Shown piece by piece: positions 43,147 through 52,617 of a stretch of 64,000 nt of DNA (positions within the stretch are counted from its first letter, which is position 1; every line of letters begins with the position of its first letter). The stretch is from an uncultured Prevotellaceae bacterium (lineage in GTDB: Bacteria; Bacteroidota; Bacteroidia; Bacteroidales; Bacteroidaceae), in assembly GCA_946415365.1 (NCBI GenBank), contig CAMKSE010000004.1, positions 124,001 to 188,000 of the forward strand. The letters run 5' to 3'. The notes under the pieces were generated by a model. It searched no databases, was not told the origin of the DNA, and worked only from the letters and a program-made list of their open reading frames with translations. The position numbers and the translations under genes were made by a program.

Positions 43147-44430
43147 ATGGATAAGAAACTGAGAACGGCCTCGCTTTGCGTACACGCTGGCTATAAGGCC
43201 AAAAACGGAGAACCGATAGAACTGCCTATCATCCAGTCGACCACTTTCAAGTACGATGACTCCGACGAGATGGCAAAGTTATTTGACTTGGAAAAGGAAG
43301 GTTACTTCTATACCCGTCTGCAGAATCCCACCAACGATGCCGTGGCTGCGAAGATAGCTGCCCTCGAAGGCGGTGTGGGTGCCGTGCTGACTTCCTCAGG
43401 ACAGGCTGCCAACTTCTACGCCATCTTCAACATCTGTCAGGCTGGTGACCACTTCATCACCTCAAACGAGATATACGGTGGAACCTATAACCTCTTCGGA
43501 GTAACGTTGAAGAAACTGGGCATCGACTGCACGTTTATCTCGCAGGAAGCATCCGACGAAGAGATACAGGCCGCCTTCCGTCCGAATACGAAGGCTGTGT
43601 TCGGCGAGACCATCTCCAACCCCGGTTGCGCTGTGTTCGACATCGAGCGCTTCGCCAAGATTGCCCACAAGAACGGTGTGCCCCTCATCGTAGACAATAC
43701 TTTCGCCACACCTGTGAATTGTCGTCCGTTTGAGTGGGGAGCCGATATCGTCACCCACTCCACCACCAAGTATATGGACGGCCTGGCCACTCAGGTAGGC
43801 GGTGTTGTGGTGGACAGCGGCAACTTCGACTGGCTGGCTAATGCCGAGAAGTTCCCTGGCCTTTGCACACCTGATGAGTCATACCACGGTCTGACCTACG
43901 TAAAGGCCTTCGGCAAGATGGGCTTCACCACAAAACTTGTTGCCCAGCTGATGCGTGACCTCGGATCAATTCCTGGACCACAGAATTCCTTCCTGCTGAA
44001 CATGGGTCTGCAGACACTCCACCTGCGCATGGCACAGCACTGCAAGAACGCACAGCGGGTAGCCGAGTTCCTGCACCAGAACGAGAAGGTGGCCTGGGTG
44101 CACTACTGTGGATTGCCCTCTGATGCCCACTATGCTCTCGGACAGAAGTATCTGCCCAATGGTTCCTGCGGTGTCATCGCCTTCGGACTGAAGGGCGACC
44201 GTGAGACAGCCATCAAGTGGATGGACTCCCTAGATATGATCAACATCGTGACCCACGTGGCAGATGCCCGTACCTGTGTGCTCCATCCTGCCAGCCATAC
44301 CCATCGCCAGCTTTCTGATGAGCAGTTGCGCGAGGCAGGCGTTGCGCCAGACCTCATCCGTCTGAGCGTAGGCATTGAGGACGTTGAGGACATCCTCGAC
44401 GACATCAAGCAGGCATTGGACAAGATCTAA
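43147..44430 (+). CDS. metY: O-acetylhomoserine sulfhydrylase (Cys/Met metabolism PLP enzyme)
   Basis: 427 residues. Start motif TASLCVHAGYKAKNGEPIELPIIQSTTF, SSGQAANFYAIFNICQAGDH, PLP lysine in HSTTKYMDG near 210, and NPGCAVFDIE. Length and the long C-terminal block (CVLHPASHTHRQLSDEQLREAGV...IRLSVGIEDVEDILDD) fit MetY-type enzymes making homocysteine from O-acetylhomoserine and sulfide. A cystathionine synthase role is less likely at this length. Ends at a hairpin terminator. Confidence 0.93.
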   Translation: MDKKLRTASLCVHAGYKAKNGEPIELPIIQSTTFKYDDSDEMAKLFDLEKEGYFYTRLQNPTNDAVAAKIAALEGGVGAVLTSSGQAANFYAIFNICQAGDHFITSNEIYGGTYNLFGVTLKKLGIDCTFISQEASDEEIQAAFRPNTKAVFGETISNPGCAVFDIERFAKIAHKNGVPLIVDNTFATPVNCRPFEWGADIVTHSTTKYMDGLATQVGGVVVDSGNFDWLANAEKFPGLCTPDESYHGLTYVKAFGKMGFTTKLVAQLMRDLGSIPGPQNSFLLNMGLQTLHLRMAQHCKNAQRVAEFLHQNEKVAWVHYCGLPSDAHYALGQKYLPNGSCGVIAFGLKGDRETAIKWMDSLDMINIVTHVADARTCVLHPASHTHRQLSDEQLREAGVAPDLIRLSVGIEDVEDILDDIKQALDKI

Positions 44431-44463
44431 TTTAACAAAATGTAACTTTATAAGAAAAATATT

Positions 44464-44496
44464 CGGTACTTTCCTTGGAAGGTACCGATTTATTTT
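44464..44496 (+). terminator. metY terminator overlapping the gdhA promoter
   Basis: Stem CGGTACTTT / AAGGTACCG with a CCTTGG loop, then TTTATTTTTT. The loop TTG (44475-44477) is exactly 20 nt before the gdhA -7 box TATATTTG (44498-44505), so hairpin and -33 element share bases. Confidence 0.8.
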
Positions 44497-44497
44497 T

Positions 44498-44505
44498 TAT
44501 ATTTG
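44498..44505 (+). promoter_or_regulatory. gdhA: -7 box for gdhA
   Basis: TATATTTG with a possible -33 TTG inside the metY terminator loop, 48 bp before the ATG. Confidence 0.65.
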
Positions 44506-44552
44506 CACCATAATTTCTAACAAAATGATTACGACTAAAGATCTTTAAAGCT

Positions 44553-45893
44553 ATGGAAGTAGAGAAAATCATGCAAGGTCTGGAGCGCAAGCATCCGGGC
44601 GAACTGGAGTTTTTACAGGCAGTAAGAGAAGTGTTGGAGTCGATTAAGGATGTGTATAACCAGCATCCCGAATTCGAGAAAGCCAAAATCATCGAACGTA
44701 TCGTGGAGCCTGAGCGTATTATCACGTTCCGGGTACCCTGGCTCGACGACAAGGGTGAGGTACAAGTGAATCTGGGCTACCGGGTACAGTTCAATAGTGC
44801 TATTGGTCCATACAAGGGCGGTCTGCGTTTCCACTCGTCAGTGAACCTGTCTATCCTGAAGTTCCTCGGCTTCGAGCAGACATTCAAGAACGCGCTCACG
44901 ACGCTGCCGATGGGCGGTGGTAAGGGAGGTTCGGACTTCTCTATCCGCGGTAAGAGCGACAACGAGGTAATGAAGTTCTGCCAGTCGTTTATGACTGAGC
45001 TGTACAAAGTCATCGGACCCGACATGGACGTGCCTGCTGGTGATATCGGTGTGGGAGCCCGTGAGATCGGTTACCTCTTTGGACAGTATAAGCGCCTCAC
45101 TAGCCAGTTCCATGGTGCCACACTCACGGGCAAGGGCATGGAATGGGGCGGCAGTATCCTGCGCCCTGAGGCCACAGGATTCGGAGCCTTATACTTCGTA
45201 CACCATATGCTGGAGACCCACGGACTCGACATCAAGGGAAAGACCATCGCCCTCAGCGGCTTCGGCAATGTGGCCTGGGGTGCAGCCAAGAAGGCTACGG
45301 AACTTGGTGCGAAGGTTATCACCATTTCCGGACCCGACGGTTATATCTACGATCCTGCAGGTTTGGATGCAGAGAAGATTGAGTACATGCTGGAGCTGCG
45401 TGCCAGCGGCAATGACGTCTGCCAACCCTACGAGGAAGAGTTCGACGGTGCCACATTCTTTGAAGGCAAGAAGCCCTGGGAGCAGAAGGCCGACATCTAT
45501 CTGCCCTGTGCCACACAGAACGAGCTGAACGGCGAGGACGCCGACATGATTCTGGCTCAGAAGCCTCTGTGCGTGGCCGAGGTGTCGAACATGGGTTGCA
45601 CTGCTGACGCTGTCAATAAGTTTATTGCTGCCGGACAACTCTTTGCACCTGGTAAGGCCGTGAATGCAGGTGGTGTGGCAACCAGTGGCCTGGAGATGAC
45701 ACAGAACTCCATGCGTATGTCGTGGACAGCAGAAGAGGTGGACATGCGCCTGCACCAGATCATGTCTGGCATCCACGAACAATGCGTGAAGTATGGTAAG
45801 GAGCCCAGCGGCTACATCAACTACGTGAAGGGTGCCAACGTTGCCGGCTTCATGAAGGTCGCAAAAGCTATGCTGGCCCAAGGCGTGGTATGA
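44553..45893 (+). CDS. gdhA: NADP-type glutamate dehydrogenase
   Basis: Assimilates ammonia into glutamate. 446 residues, hexameric class I. Substrate motif LPMGGGKGGSDFS with the catalytic Lys region, PAGDIGVGAREIGYLFGQYKR, Rossmann ALSGFGNVAWGAA, and NAGGVATSGLEMTQNS. Length and sequence match the single-domain bacterial NADP-specific group. The downstream RlpA-like gene overlaps by four bases. Confidence 0.96.
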   Translation: MEVEKIMQGLERKHPGELEFLQAVREVLESIKDVYNQHPEFEKAKIIERIVEPERIITFRVPWLDDKGEVQVNLGYRVQFNSAIGPYKGGLRFHSSVNLSILKFLGFEQTFKNALTTLPMGGGKGGSDFSIRGKSDNEVMKFCQSFMTELYKVIGPDMDVPAGDIGVGAREIGYLFGQYKRLTSQFHGATLTGKGMEWGGSILRPEATGFGALYFVHHMLETHGLDIKGKTIALSGFGNVAWGAAKKATELGAKVITISGPDGYIYDPAGLDAEKIEYMLELRASGNDVCQPYEEEFDGATFFEGKKPWEQKADIYLPCATQNELNGEDADMILAQKPLCVAEVSNMGCTADAVNKFIAAGQLFAPGKAVNAGGVATSGLEMTQNSMRMSWTAEEVDMRLHQIMSGIHEQCVKYGKEPSGYINYVKGANVAGFMKVAKAMLAQGVV

Positions 45894-46396
45894 ACATTAA
45901 AAAATACACACTACTCATCGCTATTGTAGCAAGCCTTACCGCTCTGGCACAAGTCCAAAGCGGTAAGGCATCATATTACGCCAAGAAGTTATCTGGAAGG
46001 ATGACTGCAAGTGGGGAACGGCTTCATCACGACAGTCTGACCTGCGCCCATCGCACCTATCCCTTCGGTACGCTGCTCAAGGTGACCAATCCTGCCAACG
46101 GCAAGCAGGTCATTGTCAGGGTGACCGACCGTGGCCCATACGTGAGGGGAAGAATCATCGACCTGTCTGTACGTGCTGCCCAGGAAATAGGCATCATAGC
46201 CCAAGGCATCGCCCCAGTCATCGTGGAACGCTATTACGACACCGTTGTACCTTTCAAACCGGAAGATGCCTTTGACGACTTGCCAGAACTGGAGATGGGT
46301 ACCAACGAGGGGTCCGACACCACGCCTATATGGATCATCCTCAGGGATCAGTACCGAAAGGAAGCCCAAAAGGCGAACAGCCATAAGGCGAAATAA
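45890..46396 (+). CDS. RlpA-like double-psi beta-barrel protein
   Basis: 168 residues with signal peptide (LLIAIVASLTALAQ) and RlpA-like domain (~22-115: GKASYYAKKLSGRMTASGERLHHD, AHRTYPFGTLLKVTNPANGK, VTDRGPYVRGRIIDLSVRAAQEIGI). The metal/catalytic-like Asp of VTDRGP is present. RlpA proteins are lytic transglycosylases or septal-ring proteins; there is no SPOR domain and no lipobox here. Translationally coupled to gdhA (ATGA overlap), which is an odd partner. Confidence 0.88.
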   Translation: MNIKKYTLLIAIVASLTALAQVQSGKASYYAKKLSGRMTASGERLHHDSLTCAHRTYPFGTLLKVTNPANGKQVIVRVTDRGPYVRGRIIDLSVRAAQEIGIIAQGIAPVIVERYYDTVVPFKPEDAFDDLPELEMGTNEGSDTTPIWIILRDQYRKEAQKANSHKAK

Positions 46397-46398
46397 AA

Positions 46399-46431
46399 AA
46401 GTAAGCGATAGGACCACCCTATCGCTTACTT
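46399..46431. terminator. Bidirectional terminator between converging genes
   Basis: Perfect 14-bp stem (AAGTAAGCGATAGG / complement) with a 5-nt loop. Its A-run on the left gives a T-tail on the minus strand. The stop codon of the lipoprotein gene (46421-46419) lies within the stem. Confidence 0.88.
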
Positions 46432-47216
46432 GTCTGTATGGGGAACTCCTTCGATTGCGAAGGAACTTCCTTGTTTCTGTGCATGACCCCGATTCGTATC
46501 ACAGCGTCACCGTCCTTCAGACGATCATCGGCCTTGATGAGCGCCGTGTAACGGATGCCTTTTCCCGGCATGATACTCTCCACAAGCACATTCTCCGAAA
46601 TGCGGATATGCTTGTTGCCTGTCACTTCTGACACCGTGGGCTGAACATGGTATATGGGCTGGGTGGAGTTATTGAACACCTCGAACACCATTCTGGCTTC
46701 TTCACCACGGCTCAGCACACCATCACGGCTGGCATCAAGGATACGTGCATGGCGAATCTCCAAAGCAGCATAACGAATCTCAAGCGTAGAGGGGGCGTTT
46801 ACGTCCTCTGCATTTGAGAAGTCCTCACCGAATCCATACAGACGGTCGTCACCGCTATTCGTCTGGTCGAAGCCACTGTCATCATAGCCGCTGTTGTCAT
46901 AGCCGCTATTAGCCTTGTCTTCATACTGTCGCTGCGAATGGGTCCTGCGCTGAGCCCGGGCGTTCATATAATCTTTGTACTTCTGCTCCTGAGCCCTGTC
47001 AGCAGCAGCACCTACGGCAGCACCTATAGCAGCGCCTCCAGCCATGCCTATCAGCGATCCTACATCACTTCCGCGCCAGCCACCGGTAATGCCGCCAATG
47101 GCAGAACCGATCATAGAACCGAAACTTCCACCCACATAGGCACCCTGACCCGTGTAAGTTCCGCAACTGCTCATGAGCAGCAGTGAACAGGCTGAGATCA
47201 TCACTATTTTCTTCAT
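46419..47216 (-). CDS. Lipoprotein with glycine-zipper segment
   Basis: 265 residues from the ATG at 47216; the longer frame lies upstream of a proper signal peptide. Lipobox LLLMSSCGTY. Residues ~25-75 are a glycine-zipper helix pair (GGSFGSMIGSAIGGITGGWRG, GGAAIGAAVGAAAD) as in membrane-perturbing or pore-associated lipoproteins. A Tyr/Asp/Ser-rich linker (NSGYDNSGYDDSGFDQ) follows, then a C-terminal beta-sandwich (~150-260) with ILDASRDGVLSRGEEARMVFEVFNNS. Function unknown. Confidence 0.8.
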   Translation of the reverse strand: MKKIVMISACSLLLMSSCGTYTGQGAYVGGSFGSMIGSAIGGITGGWRGSDVGSLIGMAGGAAIGAAVGAAADRAQEQKYKDYMNARAQRRTHSQRQYEDKANSGYDNSGYDDSGFDQTNSGDDRLYGFGEDFSNAEDVNAPSTLEIRYAALEIRHARILDASRDGVLSRGEEARMVFEVFNNSTQPIYHVQPTVSEVTGNKHIRISENVLVESIMPGKGIRYTALIKADDRLKDGDAVIRIGVMHRNKEVPSQSKEFPIQTSKR

Positions 47217-47245
47217 AACCGTAACGTTTAAAATGTTCAACGGTG

Positions 47246-47253
47246 CAAAGTTA
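47246..47253 (-). promoter_or_regulatory. -7 box for the glycine-zipper lipoprotein
   Basis: TAACTTTG on the minus strand, 30 bp before the ATG. Confidence 0.6.
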
Positions 47254-47377
47254 AGTATTCTCTCCAAAAAACAAAAAGGAAATTCCCGAAATTGATGTAG
47301 GGGAAACCCTATTTACCATGATTAATACTTTTTTTGTGATATTTTAAAAGATTCGTGCATTTATTCGAAAAAATGTG

Positions 47378-47385
47378 TATCTTTG
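47378..47385 (+). promoter_or_regulatory. -7 box for the HAD lipoprotein gene
   Basis: TATCTTTG, 31 bp before the GTG start. It rules out the upstream in-frame ATG at 47375, which precedes the box. Confidence 0.65.
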
Positions 47386-47416
47386 TACCCAAATAATCAA
47401 AAAAAAGAATAAGACA

Positions 47417-48517
47417 GTGAAACAGACAAGACTCTGGATGCTCGCCGCCATCTTTACCATTCTATGCGGCGCAAGTGTGATATCATCGTGCGGCAACAAC
47501 GATGACAACCCTGTGGTAACCCCGGAAAAACCGCAGAAGAACTTTTTCCCATCCTGGAACAGCTGCGAGGCGCTGACCGTCTTACAGAAATATGTCGAGG
47601 ACGTGACCAACCCGCAGTCTCCCAACTTTATCAGTGCCGAAGACCGCATTGCCACCTTCGACATGGACGGCACCTTCGTCGGCGAGCTCTATCCCTCCTA
47701 TTTTGAATACAACATGCTGGAATACCGCGTGCTCGACGATCCCAACTACCGTGACAAGGCCCCTGAGGACGTGCGCGAGACGGCACAGGACATCCGTGAC
47801 TTCGTCCGCCACGGGAAAGCCCTACCCGACCATTTCGACATGAAGCATGCCTATGCCGCAGCAAAGGCCTACGCCGGAATGACCATCGCTGAGTTTGATG
47901 CCTACGTGAAGGCATACGCCGCCCTGCCGGCTAACGGATTCGAGGGGATGACCTACGGCCAGAGCTTCTACAAGCCCATGCTCGAGGTGTTCGACTATCT
48001 GAGGGCCAACGGCTTCACCTTCTATGTCGTCTCCGGCTCCGACCGTTTCATCTGCAGGGCTTTGGTCGAGTCCATCGGCATTGAACCCAACAGGGTGATC
48101 GGCATGGATGTGAAGCTCATGTCCAGCAGCCAAGGAGAGGTGGCAGGTGTGAACTACACCATGGGCCGTGAGGAAGACATCGTCCGTACCGACGAGCTGA
48201 TCATCAAGAACCTGAAGACCAACAAGGTCCTTCAGATCACCCAGGAGATTGGCAAGGTGCCCGTGCTGTCGTTCGGTAACAGCGGCGGCGACAGTGCCAT
48301 GCACAACTTCTGTCTTGGCAACACGAAGTACCGCACCGAAGCCTTCATGCTCATTGCCGACGATGACGCCCGCGATCACGCCAACCGTGACAAGGCCCTC
48401 AAGCTGGGCACACAATGGCGCGAGGCCGGCTACCATGTCATCTCCATGCGCGACGACTTCCGTACCATTTACGGCACCGGCGTGAAGAAGGTGGACTTCA
48501 CCTTCCCCGAAAATTAG
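47417..48517 (+). CDS. HAD-superfamily phosphatase, exported lipoprotein
   Basis: 366 residues from a GTG start at 47417, chosen because it keeps the basic KQTR n-region and lies after the promoter; the ATG at 47438 would start inside the hydrophobic core. Lipobox SVISSCGNN. HAD motif I is FDMDGTF (~90), motif II is VVSGSD, and motif III/IV is LSFGNSGGDSAM. The cap is helical. The layout resembles phosphoserine phosphatase/PNPP-like HADs; the substrate is unknown but must be outside the cytoplasm. Confidence 0.88.
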   Translation: MKQTRLWMLAAIFTILCGASVISSCGNNDDNPVVTPEKPQKNFFPSWNSCEALTVLQKYVEDVTNPQSPNFISAEDRIATFDMDGTFVGELYPSYFEYNMLEYRVLDDPNYRDKAPEDVRETAQDIRDFVRHGKALPDHFDMKHAYAAAKAYAGMTIAEFDAYVKAYAALPANGFEGMTYGQSFYKPMLEVFDYLRANGFTFYVVSGSDRFICRALVESIGIEPNRVIGMDVKLMSSSQGEVAGVNYTMGREEDIVRTDELIIKNLKTNKVLQITQEIGKVPVLSFGNSGGDSAMHNFCLGNTKYRTEAFMLIADDDARDHANRDKALKLGTQWREAGYHVISMRDDFRTIYGTGVKKVDFTFPEN

Positions 48518-48596
48518 CAGCGCCCCCGAAATGTTATGGTCGTAAAATTTATAGCCGTAAAATTATGTCAAATAAGTAGATAAGAGAGGGTTTATT

Positions 48597-49734
48597 ATGA
48601 TGACAAGAGCAGAGTTGATGAAACTGCCAGAGAAAACAGTGTTATATGGTGGGGGCTACCTCGCAACTGTCGTGCAAGACGAACCTGCCCAACGGCTTCT
48701 GTGATGACATCACACCAGCGAAGGGATGGGAACTCGTGGCCAACTACTGCGGCGAGCATAGTAATCCGGACGCCCACTACTTCGTGCTCTACAACAAGTA
48801 TATGGGTAAGCTCCGTTACTTCTACTACATCCCCAACTATGCGAAACTGAACAACGCAGCCGATCACAACTTCGAGATCCACATGCAGAAGGGTATGGCT
48901 GAGCACTCCGTATTCGGCTATGCAGTGCCCACAAAGCGGACGCTCTCGGATCCCGATAAGATCAATGCCCTGCAGGGTTCATATCTGACACAGTACGTAT
49001 CGCCCTAGACGGCTTCCGTCAGCAAACTCGGCCAGTTGGCTCCCACAGAGGGCTGGTATGCATTCGACGTCGATATCTCCGTGTATCGCGGCACAAAGGA
49101 AAGCACGACAAACACCATGAAGGAGGACGAACATGTTCAGACCACCATCCGAGGCTATAACTCAACGAACGTTGATCTGTACGGCAAGCTGAATGGCGAC
49201 GTCAATGGCGGTATCAAGATGAAGCAGTGCTGCGTCAACAATCAGAGCGGTGTGTTCGGCACGTTTGAGGACTTGCTCGGCAAGGCAAATGAGGTGAAGG
49301 GACTCTTCGACAGTGCCAAGGACATCTATTCCAACATCACCAGCGGCAACGTGCTGGGCGTCCTCCAGGGCGGCATCGGCATCGCCAAGCAGGGATGCGA
49401 CTTCCTGGGCATCGACTACGGCGGTGGACAGAGTGGCTTCAACGGCTACGAGGGCGACGTGAACCTGAAACTGACTGGTACGCTCGACTTCAAGGGCAAG
49501 TTGCAGAGCGAGAACGTCATCCAGGGTCTTTCCAGCATCACACAGCCTATGACGGACTACTACTTCAGTGAGATGTACATCTCAAGCAGAGGCCTGCGTA
49601 TAGTGCTCAACATCTTCAAGCATACACGCACCAATGGTCACAACACTATTCTGAAGGGTTTGACGGAGGATGTGAAGGAAGTGTTTTACCTGAGCGGATT
49701 CCTACAGCTGTTCATCACTGAAGACTATTATTGA
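48597..49734 (+). pseudogene. Disrupted gene, unknown family (frameshift plus nonsense)
   Basis: A plausible start MMTRAELMKLPEKTVLYGG at 48597 is in one frame. After the run GGTGGGGG (48648-48655) similar-quality coding continues in the +1 frame (ATSQLSCKTNLPNGFCDDITP...). That frame is then cut by TAG at 49006-49008 and continues without shift to 49734 (SKLGQLAPTEGWYAFDVDISVYRGT ... FLQLFITEDYY). Together they would give a ~375-residue protein. I do not recognise the family; the middle has a Gly-rich segment (VLGVLQGGIGIAKQG) and no signal peptide. The two lesions make a single intact product unlikely. Confidence 0.65.
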
Positions 49735-49742
49735 CAACGCTT

Positions 49743-50303
49743 ATGACTAACGAGGAAATCAAGAAACTACAAGACGAGAACGCCTTCCTGAAAGAGGAAG
49801 TGAACCGGCTGAAGGATGAGATCATACGTCTGGTGGGTCGTAACCTTGACCTATCGGAACAACTGGAGGAAGATGTCGAACTGCGCCGTCGTACGGAGGT
49901 AGCCCGCGAAATAATGGAGGGAAACATAGAACGGCAGCGTAATGCCGACCTGAAGGACGACGGGCAACTCATGGCACTCATCGAGATGCGCATCGAGAAA
50001 GAACGTCCGCATCTGCGTCCAGACTTCAATGCCGTGGCCCTGGCTCAGATGCTGGGCATCAGTCAGACAAGACTAAACCAGCTCTTCCACCATCAGACCA
50101 TACACCGCACGCCAGATGCCTATATCGACAACCTGCGCACTTTGGCAGCCCTGCGCCTGCTGAGAGACAAGCCCAACTACACCATCGCCGTCGTAGCTGA
50201 GGAGGCTGGATTCTCCAATGTACGAACCCTGCAGCGCCGCATACAGGATGCCATCGGGATGACGCCAGTAGAATACCGTCTGATGCTTACCCGCGACATG
50301 TAA
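49743..50303 (+). CDS. AraC-type HTH regulator with N-terminal coiled coil
   Basis: 186 residues from the ATG at 49743; a TTG four codons earlier is less likely. Residues 1-60 form a charged coiled coil (EEIKKLQDENAFLKEEVNRLKDEI). Residues ~85-186 are two AraC HTH motifs (FNAVALAQMLGISQTRLNQLFHHQT; NYTIAVVAEEAGFSNVRTLQRRIQDAIGMTPVEYR). No ligand-binding domain. It sits 8 bp after the disrupted gene and may have been its co-transcribed regulator. Confidence 0.88.
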   Translation: MTNEEIKKLQDENAFLKEEVNRLKDEIIRLVGRNLDLSEQLEEDVELRRRTEVAREIMEGNIERQRNADLKDDGQLMALIEMRIEKERPHLRPDFNAVALAQMLGISQTRLNQLFHHQTIHRTPDAYIDNLRTLAALRLLRDKPNYTIAVVAEEAGFSNVRTLQRRIQDAIGMTPVEYRLMLTRDM

Positions 50304-50304
50304 A

Positions 50305-50332
50305 AAGCCCGCATCGTTTCGGATGCGGGCTT
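50305..50332. terminator. Terminator of the ribosomal superoperon
   Basis: Perfect 11-bp GC-rich stem (AAGCCCGCATC / complement) with a 6-nt loop and TTTTTA on the minus-strand side, 24 bp after the rplQ stop. It lies directly after the AraC-gene stop and also separates that converging transcript. Confidence 0.9.
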
Positions 50333-50355
50333 CGCTATAGAGTATTAATAAATGC

Positions 50356-50892
50356 TTACTCAGCCTTTGCCTCTTCTGCAGCGGGAGCTTCCTCAGCAGC
50401 CTCAGCAGCAGGAGCCTCCTCAACAGGTGCCTCAGCCTTAGCCTCCTCTGCGGCGGGAGCAGCAGCCTCAGCCTTAGGAGCAGACTTGCGAGAACGACGG
50501 GTTGACTTCTTCTTGGTATCTTTTGCCATATCGGGATCAAAGTCTACAAGCTCGATGAAGCAAACCTGTGCGGCATCACCCTGACGGGTACCGAGTTTGA
50601 TGATACGGGTGTAGCCACCGGGACGGTCGCCTACCTTCTCACTTACTGCAGAGAAGAGCTCCTTGATGGCTTCCTTGTTCTGCAGGTAACTGAATACTAC
50701 ACGACGAGAGTTGGTAGAGTCTTCCTTTGCCTTAGTGATCAGCGGCTCTACATACTTCTTCAGGGCCTTGGCCTTAGCGACGGTCGTAGTGATTCTTTTG
50801 TGCATGATCAGCGAGATAGCCATGTTAGCGAGCATAGCCTGGCGATGCGATGCAGTACGACCGAGATGATTGAATTTCTTATTATGTCTCAT
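50356..50892 (-). CDS. rplQ: 50S ribosomal protein L17
   Basis: 178 residues. The first ~120 are standard L17 ([39 protein letters not shown]). The rest is a low-complexity basic then Ala/Glu-rich tail ([17 protein letters not shown]) typical of Bacteroidota L17. Last gene of the ribosomal superoperon, right before its terminator. Confidence 0.97.
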   Translation of the reverse strand: MRHNKKFNHLGRTASHRQAMLANMAISLIMHKRITTTVAKAKALKKYVEPLITKAKEDSTNSRRVVFSYLQNKEAIKELFSAVSEKVGDRPGGYTRIIKLGTRQGDAAQVCFIELVDFDPDMAKDTKKKSTRRSRKSAPKAEAAAPAAEEAKAEAPVEEAPAAEAAEEAPAAEEAKAE

Positions 50893-50937
50893 TTTTCTTT
50901 CTTGATTTTATTGGGCATTCGGCATGTCCTCACAGAC

Positions 50938-51930
50938 TTACTCCCTGTCCAGTTTATACTTGGAAATATCGGTTCCAAACGACAGATTCAGACTCTCGAG
51001 CAAATCATCAAGCTCAGTGAGCGATTTCTTACCGAAGTTGCGGAACTTCAGGAGGTCGGTCTTGTTGTACTGTACCAAGTCGCCAAGGGTCTCAACATCA
51101 GCGGCCTTGAGGCAGTTGAGGGCACGAACGGAGAGGTTCATGTCAACGAGACGGGTCTTGAGCAGCTGGCGCATGTGCAATATCTCCTCATCAAACTCCT
51201 GATTGCCCTCAGTCTCAGTATTCTCGAGGGTGATCTTCTCATCAGAGAAGAGCATGAAGTGATAGATGAGGATCTTTGCAGCCTCCTTCAGGGCATCCTT
51301 CGGGTGGATGGAGCCGTCCGTCGTAACTTCAAGCACGAGTTTGTCGTAGTCGGTCTTCTGCTCGACACGATACGGCTCAACTGCGTACTTCACATTACGA
51401 ATCGGAGTGTAAATAGAATCGATGGCGATGACGTTCACATCGGTGCAGAACTCGCGGTTCTCGTCAGCAGGGACATAGCCGCGGCCCTTGTTGATGGTGA
51501 GGTCGATCTGCATCGAAGCTTTAGAATCTAAATGACAAATCACCAAATCGGGATTCAGCACCTCAAATCCGGTCAGATACTTGCCAATGTCTGCGGCTTT
51601 GAATTCTGTAGAATTCTCGACCGTGATACTGACTTTCTCGTTCTCGAATTCTTCTACAACTTGCTTGAACCTCACTTGTTTGAGATTCAAGATAATGTTG
51701 GTCACGTCTTCCTTTACACCAGGTACTGAGGAGAACTCATGCTCAACACCGGCAATGCGGACGGTATTGATGGCATAGCCCTCGAGCGATGAAAGAAGAA
51801 TGCGGCGCAGCGCGTTGCCAATGGTCACACCGAAACCGGGCTCCAAGGGACGAAATTCGAACTTTCCGAATTTGTCGCTGGCTTCCAACATTACAACTTT
51901 ATCGGGCTTTTGAAATGCTAATATCGCCAT
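50938..51930 (-). CDS. rpoA: RNA polymerase alpha subunit
   Basis: 330 residues: N-terminal dimerisation domain ([23 protein letters not shown]) and C-terminal UP-element and activator-binding domain ([43 protein letters not shown]). Between rpsD and rplQ as in most bacteria. Confidence 0.98.
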   Translation of the reverse strand: MAILAFQKPDKVVMLEASDKFGKFEFRPLEPGFGVTIGNALRRILLSSLEGYAINTVRIAGVEHEFSSVPGVKEDVTNIILNLKQVRFKQVVEEFENEKVSITVENSTEFKAADIGKYLTGFEVLNPDLVICHLDSKASMQIDLTINKGRGYVPADENREFCTDVNVIAIDSIYTPIRNVKYAVEPYRVEQKTDYDKLVLEVTTDGSIHPKDALKEAAKILIYHFMLFSDEKITLENTETEGNQEFDEEILHMRQLLKTRLVDMNLSVRALNCLKAADVETLGDLVQYNKTDLLKFRNFGKKSLTELDDLLESLNLSFGTDISKYKLDRE

Positions 51931-51944
51931 TAATTTAAATGATT

Positions 51945-52553
51945 TTAGTTCTTAGAGTACAACTCAACGATTGACTGTTCCTTAATGTTCTCGGGGATGT
52001 CAGCACGCTCCGGCATGTGCAGGAACTTACCGCCTTTGGCATTCTCATCCCACTCGATCCAGGGGTACTTGCTGTGGTTGAAACCAGCAAGGGCTGCCTC
52101 GATAACCTCGAGAGACTTTGACTTCTCGCGAACAGCTACAATCATACCGGGCTTCACCTGGAATGAAGGAATGTTCACCACCTTACCGTCGACAGTGATG
52201 TGCTTGTGACCCACGAGCTGACGTGCAGCAGCACGGGTAGGAGCAATACCAAGACGGAACACGACATTGTCGAGTCGGCTCTCCAGCAACTGAAGGAGCA
52301 CCTCACCAGTGATACCGTCGGCCTTTGCAGCCTTCTCAAACAAATTACGGAACTGACGCTCAAGCACTCCATAGGTATACTTGGCCTTCTGCTTCTCTGC
52401 CAGCATGACAGCATACTCCGACTGCTTGCGGCGACGGTTATTGCCATGCTGTCCCGGGGGGAAGTTCCTGCGGGACAAAACTTTGTCTGCGCCGAAAATG
52501 GGTTCTCCAAAACGACGCGCAATCTTTGATTTCGGTCCTAAATATCTTGCCAT
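51945..52553 (-). CDS. rpsD: 30S ribosomal protein S4
   Basis: 202 residues, the non-zinc form without the N-terminal Cys cluster. S4 core with S4-type RNA-binding domain ([28 protein letters not shown]). Its leader is an 8-bp tandem array (52574-52605). Confidence 0.97.
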   Translation of the reverse strand: MARYLGPKSKIARRFGEPIFGADKVLSRRNFPPGQHGNNRRRKQSEYAVMLAEKQKAKYTYGVLERQFRNLFEKAAKADGITGEVLLQLLESRLDNVVFRLGIAPTRAAARQLVGHKHITVDGKVVNIPSFQVKPGMIVAVREKSKSLEVIEAALAGFNHSKYPWIEWDENAKGGKFLHMPERADIPENIKEQSIVELYSKN

Positions 52554-52573
52554 AAACTTTAAAAAAATAATTT

Positions 52574-52605
52574 CGTTATTACGTTATAACGTGATATCGT
52601 TATTA
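52574..52605. repeat. Octamer tandem array in rpsD leader
   Basis: Four 8-bp units on the plus strand: CGTTATTA, CGTTATAA, CGTGATAT, CGTTATTA, then a decayed CGCCATTC. They fill most of the rpsK-rpsD spacer. On the minus strand the first, second and fourth contain TAA. Confidence 0.85.
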
Positions 52606-52617
52606 CGCCATTCCTTA

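Noticed and set aside
48646..48660. Programmed frameshift or phase-variable G-run
   Set aside because: The run is only five G, there is no slippery heptamer or downstream pseudoknot visible, and the same gene also has a nonsense codon.
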